Source: Shinisaurus crocodilurus
Taxonomy: Eukaryota > Chordata > Lepidosauria > Squamata > Shinisauridae
Direction of reading: 5' to 3'
Length of the DNA: 64,000 nt
NCBI GenBank assembly: GCA_021292165.1
Contig: CM037876.1
Location: forward strand, 43,386,575-43,450,574
In this document: one piece after another, positions 54,378 through 64,000 of the stretch
Position numbering within the stretch: position 1 is the first letter of the stretch
Layout of the letters: every line of letters starts with the position of its first letter
The notes under the pieces: model-generated
Databases searched by the model: none
The model's input: the letters and a program-made list of their open reading frames with translations, nothing else
What the model was told of the DNA's origin: nothing
Program-made: the position numbers and the translations under genes

Positions 54378-54627
54378 CAGTAATACCTTGGATTGCAAGT
54401 AACTTGGTTTGAGAGCGTTTTGCAAGACAAACGAATTTTAAAATATTTATTTAATATTTTTTTTTACTTGATATACAAGCGACGTCTTGCAATACAAGTA
54501 CTGTAGTACGGCTTAAATTAAAAATCTCTGTACAATTTTTTTGGGGGAAATTTCGTTTTGATATGAGTGTTTTGGATTACAAGCACGTTCCTGGAACAAA
54601 TTATGCTCTCAATCCAAGGCATGACTG
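54378..54627 (-). mobile_element. Tigger/pogo-like MITE, copy D
   Basis: Opposite orientation to copies A-C: starts CAGTAATACCTTGGATTGCA with AGTAACTTGG and ends CAATCCAAGGCATGACTG. TA at 54376-54377 and 54628-54629. It lies just downstream of the ANXA5 stop and may be within its 3' UTR. Confidence 0.9.
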
Positions 54628-54861
54628 TAAAAGAGAACAGGCAGTTCCCTGGTAAGGAGTGGCAATCCTACATAGGGAATCTGATATAGATCTCAACAGG
54701 AAGTGTTACTATATCATTTTACTACTGATATGCACATCACTTTTTATGGTAAGGATGCAAAAGCAGCTGCAGCTCTAAATGCCAATAGATAGCTTAGCCA
54801 TACAGAGGGAAAGAGGCACAAAGCAGGAGTTAAGATTACGTCCTCCATGTCACTGCAGACG

Positions 54862-54925
54862 TTACTCATCTTCTCCACCACAGAGGAGCAAAAGGCCTTT
54901 GCCTGTAGTCACCAGATGTATCTTT
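54862..54925 (-). CDS. ANXA5: ANXA5 terminal coding exon with 1-bp frameshift
   Basis: Acceptor TTTGTAG, then KDTSGDYR in the frame delivered by the previous exon; D of TSGD is the distal ligand of the repeat IV calcium site and is kept. One surplus C (in AGGCAAAGG, about 54901) then puts the remaining codons out of frame, giving a stop at 54866-54868 after [11 protein letters not shown]. The alternative frame reads [11 protein letters not shown] and stops at 54862-54864, matching the conserved LLLLCGEDD end. Either a real frameshift that alters the last 12 or so residues without changing length much, or an assembly or sequencing error. Confidence 0.85.
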
Positions 54926-57900
54926 CTACAAATCAAAACACAGGCAATGAGTCAGTCATGACAAAGGACAGCTTTTCCACCACAGGAAATCCATTCGTAT
55001 TACTGTCCACTCAGGAATGGAGCATGAGTTATCTAGCAAGACTATTTATTTTCTACAATATATCAAAAATCTGAAGAAGCAAAAGCAGTACCATCTACTT
55101 ATCTTCCACTTGCAGCCACTAACTTGTAACTTGAAGCATTACAAGAAGGATTTAAACAATTTTGATATATATCCTTTAGCAAATTCTAGCTCCAAAATAG
55201 GATGCCCAAGCCACAAATCAATTTATTTAAGCCAATTTAGTCCCAAGGGAAGCACACAAGCCTTCCTGCCTCATGACTGTGGATATATTTGGTTGTATCT
55301 CATGTTAGTCCTATTTAGAGTGGACCCATGGAAATGAATGGGGCTTAAGTTAGACTAACATTGGACACAAGCCATTGATATGTATTGAACTTTTCTTCCC
55401 TATTTGAAAATGTTTCTTCATTGTAACAGTTTTGTTGAAAAATGCAGACAAGGAACACCCCCATATTTTAACAAAAATGGCCACATGAGCCAGCAGTATA
55501 TGCCACTCAAAAAAAGAGAAAGAAGGAAACTTGCCTTATAAAGTAAAGCCTACCTGAATTACATGGTGCAAAGATTTTGCAAAATCCCTTCTGAAAGCTT
55601 TCCTGATGTCCAGCAGGTCAATTTCACTCCTTGAAACCATGATTCTGATCAGTGTATCATCATCAGTGCCTGCTCCCTGGGGAAAAACAAAAGGGGACCT
55701 ATTTTAAAAATCCTTTAAGGACACAATCCAGCCAAGTTTAAATACTTTCAAGTCCCACTGCTTAATCCTTCCCACTGAAGTCAGTGAAAATAAAAAGTGC
55801 TTCAGGACTGAAATTTTAAACTGGGCACTAAGTAAAGAATGTATAAATGCTGTGGTGTAAGAATGTTACACAGGGTACTTTTGTGTTATGTTTTAATTGA
55901 TTCTGATTTTCATCTGTATTTTATGGTTAGCTGTCTTGAATGCGATTTTGGGTGGAAAGGTGGGATATAAATTAAATAATTTGAGTGTGAATGGATTTGT
56001 GTGCAAGCTCCAGTTCCTGCACTGGGCTGAGCATGTGCTCAGAGGCACTTTGTTCTGCACTTTCAAGTTCCCTTTCCTGAAACCCTATTTTGCATCCGGC
56101 TCCAGCTGGGTGACCTCGGGATTCTAGCAAAAAAACCCAACCCCAAAGTAGATCCTGCAAGCTTAAAAGTTTTGCCTGCCCCTTATAATACTGCAGATCA
56201 AGAAGTACACACACACACACACACCTTCATTCAATATCACCCAGCAGTCAATACCTGATTCTATTTTTGAAACTTCAGATTTTTTGCATCAACTTGGCAC
56301 TGAAAGGGCTGGAAAAATCCAGCCTTGTGCCACCCTTGTTTTGTTTCAAATTCTGCTCAGCATTTAGAACATTTTCTTTCTCATGTATCTCAAGTAGTAA
56401 ACTAAAGCTGAAACCTTATGCATGCTTACCTAGGAGTAAGCCTCACTGAACACTATGGGACTTACTTCCAAGTAAACATGCATAGGGTCAGGCTGTCAAG
56501 TAGCCAAAAGGTTCACAATCAAGAAAACAAGACAAATGGGGTTAATTTGGGACTGTTTAAATTGTAGACTTGGAGAAGATACTCTCTTGTTCTTTTTTAA
56601 AAATATAATAACGGTAAAATAAAGTACTCACTTTCATTGCCCGAAAGAGCGATTCAGCAAAGTATGCAGGAACATTTCGGACACTCTTTACTGGGGAACA
56701 AAAACAACCCATTTGAATGTGTAAACCGAGTGAAAAATTACCCAATGGCAAGCTGCTTCACAGGAACAGATTTCACTCCTCTCGGAAATTCTAGCATTTC
56801 CAGAATCAGGAATTGAAGCCATATGGTTCAATGACAGATTAGCTGTTTTTAGACTGGGACTCAAAACAGGACCAAACAATGACCTAGGCTGCAATTCTAC
56901 GAAAATCCAGCTGGAAGTAAATCCCAGTGAACACAATGGGACTTACATCTGCATAGACAGGCACAGGATTGCAATGCTATCTCCTGGTGCTGTTGGGAAG
57001 TCTAGAATTCAGGTCAACGTGTTAAAAAAATAATAATTTAAAAAGCAAGCATCACCTCCACACCACCTTCTCTCAGCTTCTTAATGGAATAACCAATGCA
57101 CCATTGTTTATGCTTAAATGTACAGATCATGCTGCTCCCTCCTCCAGCCTCCATCCCCCAGAGCTTGCTTGCAGGGCCTTATGAACTGGGAGGAGGACTG
57201 CCCCATTACCAGTTGCAAGAAGGAGCTTCTCTAATGCACCAGATGTTTCACGATCAATAGTTTCTTCAATCTGAAAGCCCGAGATCGTCATGTATTTGTC
57301 AAAGACTGAAAGACAAAAATAGATACATGGAACTTACGCCCACTTTAATATTTATTTATTTATATTTATAAGATGCCTAGAAAACAGGTTTTCTGGGTGT
57401 TGTACAATTATTTTAAAGTCAAACAGTGCAACACAAAGATCTAAAAACACAGAAATACAAAACCAATGCAAATATCAATGCAAAAGCCCATCAGATGAAA
57501 ACACAATGCAAGGTCAACTCAATAAAATACAGTAAAACCAAGAATCTAAAGCCAGCCGAGAAATAAAAGAGGAGTTAAGACCACCAACATATAATAGGGA
57601 TTAAACCAGCAAAAAATTTAAAGGCTTGGGAGAACAAAAAAGAAATCTTTACCTGGCAACAGAAAGGAAGCCAAGTTAACACCAGTTGAATTTCTCTGGG
57701 GAGAGCATTCTGTAACTGGGAGGACACCATCAAGATGGCTTCAGAATGAGGGGGCACTGGGAGGAGGGCCTCCTTAGATGACCTTAGGGCATAGGTAGGC
57801 CCATGTGGGAGGTGGTGTTCTATCTGGTATTTTACATATTATTTCTTTTCAGCTTCTCCAAACACGCACAATAAAGCACACGCCCATGCAAACACAACCC

Positions 57901-60900
57901 ACATTTCAAAACATATGGACAAAAGAGTGTGGGCGGGCCACAGTAGTAAAACTTCAAATGTTTAGAACAGGGTTGTGGAATCTCTTTCAGCCCGAGGGCC
58001 AAATTCAATTTTGGAGAAGCTCTTGGGGGAAACATTCCAGTGGTGGGCGGAGCCAAAGTCAAAAGGGGTGGGGCCATAAAACCAGTATATTGTAGCTTAA
58101 ATCTCTTACTGCAAGTAACTAAGGCTTGGGACAGGTATTTCAACCTTTTAGAATGGGTTAAAAAAAAACCCTGCAAAACTTGGGAAACTGCCAAACAGTT
58201 GGAGAAAGGGGGCGTGGCCATCTGGGGAACCCCAGAGGATCCCTGGAGGGCAAGATTTGGCCTGAGGTACCCCACCCCTGGTTTAGAAAAAGCACATGGT
58301 ACAGTCCTCTCAGGGCCATTCTACTTCAGAGAGAAGGTGGGGGACTAAATACCTGTGTCTTCCCTCACATCTGTCAGTGGAATGCTAGCATCTCAGGGAG
58401 AAAGGTTGGTCTTACCATTGGTGGAGTGAGGGCAGCCAATTATCAGTGTCATGAGAGGGCAAACTGTTAGTTATTTAGTTTATTATTGTTGTATTTGTAA
58501 TGCCAAGAAGGGGGAAAGGTGCTTGTGGAATTTTCTGCCTCAGGTGTACACCTATGGGTTGGTTGTTTTTTTTAAGGGGTACACCTTAAAACATAAAAGT
58601 GAAAATGCAACAAACAGGCAACATCTGTGACTCGGTTGAGTATACATGCAGTGGCAACCCCAGGTTTCTTATTGTGTAATCACCCTTAGAGACAGCAGAA
58701 GTGGATCATAGCTGGTGCACCCCAAGCACAGAAAGCACACTTTCCAGTACTTGAAGGGTTGTCACACAGAGGAGGGCCAGGATCTCTTCTCGATCATCCC
58801 AGTTTGCAGGACACTGGAATAATGGGCTTAAGTTACAGGAACCTAGATTCCACCTAAAAATCAGGAAAAATTTCCTGACTGTCAGAGCAATAAAACAATG
58901 GAGTCAACTACCTAGGGAGGTGGTGGGCTCTCCCAATCTGGAGGCATTCAAGGTGCAGCTGGACAGCCATCTGTCAGGGAGGCTTTGACCTGGATTCCTG
59001 CATTGAGCAGGGGGTTGGACTCGATGGCCTTGTAGGCCCCTTCCAACTCTACTTTTCTATGATTCTATGATTCAGATCTAGGCAGCTAGAGTTTAATTCA
59101 GTGTTCACCCCTGAAAGCTGAATCCACAATGCATTGATTAACAGGCCTTAATACATTGATTAATAGTCCTATTCACCTCTCCTTAAGTGAGCCACACTTC
59201 GAGTTCCCAGGATGGTGATGAATTTTTCTTCATTAGTTCCCCACTTCAGCTCACCAGCTCTAAACAGTTCCTGTTTTAATCAGAAGATGAAGAGAAACAA
59301 AGTTAAGTTTTATCTCCCTAAAGCAGATATGAATGTTTTTCTGTATTCTGAATAAAGCCATCGTAAGTGAAAATATTGAGCAGCAAAGCAGTTTAGGGCA
59401 CAAACCTATCCATATTTAGATAGAAATAAGCCCTACAATTCCCAGCATTCCCCAGCCAGCCATGCTGGCTGGGGAATGCTGGGAGTTGTAGGACATTTTC
59501 TGTTTAAACATGCATAGGATTGTGCCTTTGGTATATGTGGGGTGCCTTAAGAGTTTGGACTTCGACTAAGAACCTAACTCCATTCCATTTCACCAGATAA
59601 CCTTTGAACTATTCCTCGCACAACTAGTACTACTGCATTCATTCCTCCCATTCTACAATACCATCATAAAACATGACACACAAAAATAACATAAAATGAC
59701 AATACTCTTTTGGTGCCTTACTAGCTTTCTCAGGAACTACCTGCTTCACGTATGGTTTCCCACGGATAGGGCACTGCATGAGGATTTCATGACCAGCATT
59801 CAAAATACTTCATAAAGAAAATCCATTATTCTAGATGTTAACTTTCTGTGCTAAACAGAACGTTTTAAAAACCATCTGCTAGCATAAACCACTTATACAG
59901 TTAGGTTGCAGTCATAATTTATCTTGCTTTTATACCAAGGCCCCTGATGCAGTTATGACATCACTTAAAAACCTTCTGGCCACATTTGTTAATTACTATG
60001 TAAATAGCCCTGCATGCAAAAGGAAAATGGAGTCAACATGGCAACATAATAATAATAATAATAATATACAGTAATACCTTGGATTGCAAGCATAATTCGT
60101 TCCGGAACCGTGCTTGTAATCCAAAACACTCTTATATCAAAGCGAGTCTCTGGCGGGCGTGAGCGGGCCCGATTTCAGCCCGCTATGCCTGCTCGAGGCA
60201 AGTGGTTACATCCCTACGACTACTTGTCTTGCAAGACCTTGCTTGTTTATCAAGTCAAAAAATTTTTTTTTAAATTTGCTTGTCTTGCAAAACGCTCTCA
60301 GACCAAGTTACTTGCAATTCAAGGTATTACTGTAATAATTTTCATGGTGTCTGCTCAACTTTAAAAATACACAACACACTCATCCGAATGACACAATATT
60401 TCAGAGGTTAGACTTCAAAGGTGATATCTTGTCAGATCTTGCAAGTTAAACTCCATGAAGAGTCTAGACAAGTATATGCAAGGATCCACATATTTTTGGC
60501 TGGTCTTGGTAGCAGGCCAAATTTTGTGCTCCCCATCTATCTACTTCACCCCATTCCAGGGGGTGAAATATGCTTTAAAACAGGAGTGAGGAACCTAGTT
60601 TTCTGGTTGAGAGCTGCATTCCCTCTGGGGTAATCTGTTCAGGGTTGCATTCAGCTGGCTATAGGTGGGGCAAAAGCCAGCAGCGGGCAGGGCCACCCCT
60701 TTTCTCTCCCCGCTCCCTCTTCCTTCCTGCCTAACAGGCTGCCACAGAAGGTGCAGATCATGCTTGCCAGAAGTCTAAATTGATTGTACCTGCAAGGCAA
60801 GGTACTGTTTTCCCTCAACAGTACCTGCAAGACATTTTTTCTACTTACACCACAGGGGAGAGGTGCAATTTGCCACTCATTCAGGATAAATGCTACTCAA

Positions 60901-63435
60901 CCTTGATGATTACATGAGTGGTAACTGCATGGCTGGCTTTGGATGCTCTCTTTCTTTCAGAGGCAACCATTCTGGTAATAAAGAATTGCTCCTGTGGATC
61001 CAACCGAAAATAATGTGGGCCTTTTCAAGGAAAGCATTGACTCATGCCATGCTGCGATTTAAATAAGTCATTGCTACTGTAACTGTACCATTTCTTCAGA
61101 ACTAGTCTAGGTCCAAAGAACCCATTTCTGAAGACCTCCAGGTCCACCTGCTTGTAAGAACATAGAAATTCAAGCAGAGAACTCCAACATGCAGTTTAAG
61201 TTCATGGGAAGATAATGTTACTAAAACCACTGATTAAATTAATAATCAGCTTCCCTGTTATTTTGTAGTCAAATTTGGGGTTTAACAGTAGATAATTCTC
61301 ATCATGCCTACAATTGTACACTTGCCAATTTGGTGAGCCAGCATCAAATTGGCAAGTGTACAATGCACACACTTCCCATTATTCCCAACATGTCTAGCAT
61401 TCCATTATGGAACTTGTATTTTATGTTCCCTTTTGGCTCCTCTTTTCTGCGAAACATCGGTTTTTCATGCATCTGGGTCTTACGCTTCTACTGACAAAAA
61501 AAAATGTTTGAAATTGCAAAAGCTGTAACTGAAAAAGCTGAAGGCATCCTGTGAGGAATGAACTAAGATTACTATAATTAACCATACAGCCAGTCTGATC
61601 TAAAACACAGTATGACCGAAGTGATTGTTGAGTTGCTACCACTCCTTTTTCCTGTTTGTAAACCAACTCAGAGCACACACAGGAAGGAAAGCCATGGAAA
61701 AAGTCATTCATCCTAAACAGCTGGTTTCCTAAAAGATTCCTGAGACAGTCATGTCTGTGGCTGGCAAGCACGGGAATATAGTTACTTTACGGTAGTATTA
61801 CGTGAGTGGCTTTTAGCACTCAGTCTTCTTATGAGTCATTCCTATAATATGAGAAACATGGATATTACGACAGAATACCAGCCTTCCCCGACCTGGTGCC
61901 CTCTGGATGTGTTGAATGGCTGGCTTGGAATTTTGGGAGTTGTAGTCCAACACATCCAGAGGGCACCAGGAGGGGGATGGTTGACGTATACAGACATGCG
62001 CCAGTGCAGTGGACAGTGTTGAACTAGAAACAGGGAGACTTGAGTTCAAATCCAAGTTTGGCCATGAAACTCACTGCAAAGCATTGGGCCAGGTCTGGTC
62101 AGCTTAAGCTGCCTCACAGGGTTATTGTGAGAATAACCTTGTATAGTGCCCTGAGCTTCCTGAATAAAAATTGAATAAATTATATATATTATAAGGTCCA
62201 GGACAATATCTTCTGCACAGAGAGGTATGAAAACTTTGTATTTGGCACAACCTTTCCACAACTAAGGCAAGTCTGATTATCCCCTTTTTTCCCCTCTCCA
62301 ATGCAGGAGAAAGCAGAAGTTGGAATTACAATGCAGGAGAAGCAGAAGTTGGAATTACAAGATACCTAATTTATCTATATTACCTCAAAACAAGAATAAT
62401 ATGGAGGGATGAGCCAGCCTATGCAAACTTCAAGTAGAGCAACTGATAGCTTGCCACTTGGAACCTGCAAGTTTATTACGCAACAGAATGTAGCTAATGT
62501 ATGGCCAATCCCTGACATATAATAGTTGAAGAGTAGCACAGGCTAGTATTAGGGCAAGCATCTTCCCACTGAGTGAACTGAGACCAGATGTGATGAGGCA
62601 AAATGCCCTCTTTAACATTGCCCTTAACATTTCAAATAAGGCTGGGCCTAAAGTTTTCAAGAGGGAACTTTCAGCTTGAATTTGGTGGGTTTAGAACCAT
62701 GAAAGAGGGGGTGTAATTGCATTCCCTTTTTGGGGTAGGGGACCCATTGAAGCTCTTCAAGTTCCATCCAGTGGCCATCATTTTAGTTTTCCCAGAATGC
62801 CCTATTCCAAGGGCCATCTTGTGAGGAAAATGGCAGCCATCACAAAAAAGTGATAGTCACCATTTTTTGTGGAAGTGTTTCTTTCCCTAAATGCCACTCA
62901 GAACATGTTATCCCAGGAAAACTAAAATGGTGGATGGCTGCCATCCCAACAGAACTTCCATATATTTTACCATTCCCCACCCCCACACACACACCTGGAA
63001 TTCCCATCCAGCCACAAAAAGACTCAAAATTCCCCCACATTAGACAGTCTAAGAATGAGACCGTGACATTCAGGAGGGGCATTTGGAACCAGCATTATTT
63101 CCAACCAATGGTTCGCTTATATGCCTAGGTTTGTACAATACAGTGATTGTACAATGGCATTGTTCTTTATAAGAGGGAAATAAGAATACCTGAAAATCAC
63201 GGATTCTCAGAGATTGTTTACCTCCAAGATTCATATAACACACACATAATTGCACAAGCTGCAAATATAATTTCCATGCTGGAATCATGCCTTCAAGTTG
63301 AATTCCCACTTGCTTGTATCTTTAAGATGCTGTTTAAGCACTTTTGCGTGTGAAGGGCAGAGAGGAGTTTCCACCTACCTGAGCATCTGCCTCAACTAGG
63401 CTCTCATTAATCGGGCCATCAGGGTCTCTGTTACC
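54862..63435 (-). CDS. ANXA5: ANXA5 (annexin A5), last six coding exons, partial gene
   Basis: Annexin A5 is a calcium-dependent, phosphatidylserine-binding protein of the cytosol and membranes that forms two-dimensional lattices. Six exons on the minus strand, 63379-63435, 59177-59270, 57210-57305, 56632-56690, 55554-55676 and the terminal one from 54925, have lengths 57, 94, 96, 59 and 123 bp before the last. This is the conserved annexin exon pattern. All have AG/GT borders and consistent phases. They encode the end of the repeat II-III linker, repeat III ([20 protein letters not shown]) and repeat IV with the type II calcium loop GAGTDDDTL. The first part of the gene (about 176 residues) lies beyond the right edge. 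Introns hold hAT, CR1, Tigger and MITE insertions. Odd: a 1-bp insertion in the terminal exon shifts the last codons. Confidence 0.95.
55290..55375. repeat. Short MITE-like repeat in ANXA5 3' intron
   Basis: 'TCATGTTAGTCCTATTTAGA...GACTAACATTGGACACAAGCC' is an imperfect palindrome that also occurs near 15425-15510. Confidence 0.5.
55554..55676 (-). CDS. ANXA5: ANXA5 exon, 123 bp (repeat IV calcium loop)
   Basis: Forty-one codons: [20 protein letters not shown], then [21 protein letters not shown]. The GxGT plus acidic residue forms the type II calcium site of repeat IV. Borders CCCCAG and CAG|GTAGGC. Confidence 0.96.
56405..56500. repeat. Short squamate interspersed repeat (ANXA5 intron)
   Basis: 'CTTATGCATGCTTACCTAGGAG...GGGACTTACTTCCAAGTAAACA' with dyad symmetry; a second copy is at about 56887-56975. 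Confidence 0.6.
56632..56690 (-). CDS. ANXA5: ANXA5 exon, 59 bp (repeat IV)
   Basis: Encodes (V)[19 protein letters not shown]. Borders CCCCAG and GTGAGT; enters in phase 1 and leaves in phase 0. Length equals the conserved annexin 59-bp exon. Confidence 0.95.
57210..57305 (-). CDS. ANXA5: ANXA5 exon, 96 bp (end of repeat III, start of repeat IV)
   Basis: Encodes (V)[19 protein letters not shown], then [12 protein letters not shown]. Borders TTTCAG and G|GTAATG, phase 1 to phase 1. Nearly identical to mammalian ANXA5. Confidence 0.95.
57340..57660 (-). repeat. LINE 3' tail-like sequence (ANXA5 intron)
   Basis: The region starts with an ATTTATTTATTTATA tract and 'TAAGATGCCTAGAAAACAGG', and then contains A-rich sequence with 'AACACAATGCAAGG'. 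It resembles the minus orientation of LINE tails seen elsewhere in the window. Low resolution. Confidence 0.4.
57968..58280 (+). mobile_element. hAT element, 313 bp, TSD GTTTAGAA (ANXA5 intron)
   Basis: Ends CAGGGTTGTGGAATC / CCCCACCCCTG, flanked by exact GTTTAGAA copies at 57960-57967 and 58281-58288. It is the uninterrupted relative of the element at 10243-11598 and shows the empty sites of the two insertions there. Confidence 0.93.
58741..59075 (+). mobile_element. CR1 LINE 3' end (ANXA5 intron)
   Basis: 5'-truncated at [18 protein letters not shown]. It continues through [19 protein letters not shown] and [20 protein letters not shown] to the terminal CTATGATTCTATGATTC. About 95% similar by eye to the end of the CR1 at 37820-39031. 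Confidence 0.93.
59177..59270 (-). CDS. ANXA5: ANXA5 exon, 94 bp (start of repeat III)
   Basis: Encodes [20 protein letters not shown] and then [16 protein letters not shown] acceptor, donor G|GTGAAT, ending in phase 1. KWGT is the repeat III version of the calcium-loop GxGT. Confidence 0.95.
59430..59525. repeat. Palindromic MITE half (ANXA5 intron)
   Basis: CTACAATTCCCAGCATTCCC is mirrored by GGGAATGCTGGGAGTTGTAG, with stem centre GCCAGCCATGCTGGCTGG. A near-perfect hairpin of about 60 bp. Confidence 0.75.
60069..60332 (+). mobile_element. Tigger/pogo-like MITE, copy E (ANXA5 intron)
   Basis: Ends CAGTAATACCTTGGATTGCA / TGCAATTCAAGGTATTACTG, flanked by TA and landed in an (AAT)n microsatellite (60045-60068). 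The middle carries a GC-rich variant stretch (GGCGGGCGTGAGCGGGCCCG) absent from the other copies. Confidence 0.9.
60585..60890. repeat. hAT-like fragment (ANXA5 intron)
   Basis: 'ACAGGAGTGAGGAACCTAGT' followed by 'TGGGGCAAAAGCCAGCAGC' resembles the left half of the 313-bp hAT family and the fragment near 51.5 kb. The right end is not located. Confidence 0.4.
61313..61364. repeat. Perfect 20-bp inverted repeat, 12-nt loop (ANXA5 intron)
   Basis: ATTGTACACTTGCCAATTTG (61313-61332) is exactly complementary to CAAATTGGCAAGTGTACAAT (61345-61364). It would form a stable hairpin in RNA. Confidence 0.9.
61870..61985. mobile_element. Palindromic hAT-type MITE (ANXA5 intron)
   Basis: 'CCGACCTGGTGCCCTCTGGA...TGTGTTG' is mirrored by 'CAACACATCCAGAGGGCACC', with centre GCTTGGAATTTTGGGAG. 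Confidence 0.8.
61998..62190 (+). mobile_element. Degenerate tRNA-SINE, Sauria-like, copy 6 (ANXA5 intron)
   Basis: 'CCAGTGCAGTGGACAGTGTT...GAGTTCAAATCC' (A- and B-box like), then 'TGCCTCACAGGGTTATTGTG' and an AATAAATTATATAT tail. More diverged than the other copies. Confidence 0.65.
62210..63370. other. ANXA5 intron, nothing recognised
   Basis: No exon or confident repeat. Long frames here are not conserved. Confidence 0.4.
63379..63435 (-). CDS. ANXA5: ANXA5 exon, 57 bp (linker before repeat III)
   Basis: Nineteen codons [19 protein letters not shown] between TTTAG and GTAGGT, phase 0 at both ends. Matches the human NRDPDAGIDEAQVEQDAQ region. The preceding 80-bp exon was not found up to position 64000. 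Confidence 0.93.
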
Positions 63436-64000
63436 CTAAATGGGATAAAAGGCAAACATAGGTATGGATTAATGAATATAGGAATCAAAACTATTATTAT
63501 AATTCTTATTAAAAAATCAGTGCCATCAAAAAGGGTTATGATATGACTAATAGTTTTTTGTACCCACATTGTCTTTCTTTTAGGTGCACTGTATAGTCTG
63601 TACATGGGCTATGCGAATCCTTGCCTCCAATATGTAGATGGGCAGAAGACTGGACCATGTTGTGCAAGGGTGCCATGTAGCTTCTGAGCTTTGGATGCTG
63701 AATGAGCAGGCCCAAGATCTCTATGGGAAAGTGCCCTTAGTGTCAATGTGTTTGAAAGGACAGCATTTTGGGACAAGAGAGGCCCATTTTGGAACAGTAA
63801 CCTTTACTACAGTACTAGTGAAATTGGAGTAGAAGCTCCAAGGAGCAGATGGGAATAGGGTTAAGATGGATGAAAGGCGCTCACTTCAAGGTAAGAGGGA
63901 TGGGTGAAGATGGTCTTGGAAATGAGGATGGGTGCCCGGAACTTAGCATGTTCATGCTGCTCTTTTGAGGCTTTCCTTCCACCCATTTTGGAAAGGAAAA
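63436..64000. other. ANXA5 intron to window edge
   Basis: Intron sequence upstream of the 57-bp exon on the minus strand. The 80-bp annexin exon that should precede it was looked for and not seen, so it is outside the window. Confidence 0.6.

Noticed and set aside
1..64000. CRISPR array, toxin-antitoxin or other prokaryotic-type system
   Set aside because: No regularly spaced repeats or operon-like gene packing; the sequence is clearly vertebrate nuclear DNA.

Overview
The window is nuclear DNA of a squamate reptile (lizard or snake). Repeated copies of the tRNA-derived Sauria SINE, together with CR1, L1/Tx1-like and RTE-like LINEs, many hAT and Tigger-type MITEs and AC/TG microsatellites, point to Squamata. 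I cannot name the species. Two protein-coding genes are recognisable, both partial and both on the minus strand. QRFPR (pyroglutamylated RFamide peptide receptor, GPR103) has its first coding exon at 3110-3449 inside a CpG island. ANXA5 (annexin A5) has its last six coding exons between 54.9 and 63.4 kb, with the 5' half of the gene beyond the right edge. QRFPR next to ANXA5 on the same strand is the order I recall from human 4q27, so the synteny is conserved. The two genes share no pathway; they are only neighbours.

Layout: 1-3109 is QRFPR intron 1 sequence with a CR1 fragment and a Sauria SINE. 3.0-4.5 kb is the QRFPR exon and CpG island. 4.5-54.8 kb is intergenic and consists largely of transposable elements: an ordered stack of hAT elements and LTRs at 10.1-11.6 kb, several hAT MITEs with exact 8-bp target duplications, an RTE-like LINE with a 981-codon uninterrupted reading frame at 22.3-25.3 kb, a 252-bp solo LTR at 25.6 kb, a Tc1 3' end at 26.5-26.9 kb, a complete but non-coding LTR retrotransposon with 1.1-kb LTRs at 29.6-34.0 kb, and a heavily invaded L1/Tx1-like LINE at 37.6-42.3 kb containing a CR1, a Tigger MITE, two Sauria SINEs and an inverted duplication. 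54.8-63.4 kb is the 3' half of ANXA5, whose introns carry further repeats.

The least expected items are: a 100-bp sequence at 35175-35274 that looks like a single exon of the DNA-repair gene ERCC1 with AG and GT borders and an open frame; a short SINE at 50783-50935 with a 5S rRNA head and a CR1-type tail; a 418-bp inverted templated duplication dropped into a Tigger MITE; an 8-bp target site used twice so that it is now present three times; and a 1-bp frameshift in the terminal exon of ANXA5. I found no CRISPR array, bacterial-type operon or clearly new multi-gene system. Coordinates of repeat borders are exact where a target-site duplication is quoted and approximate otherwise.
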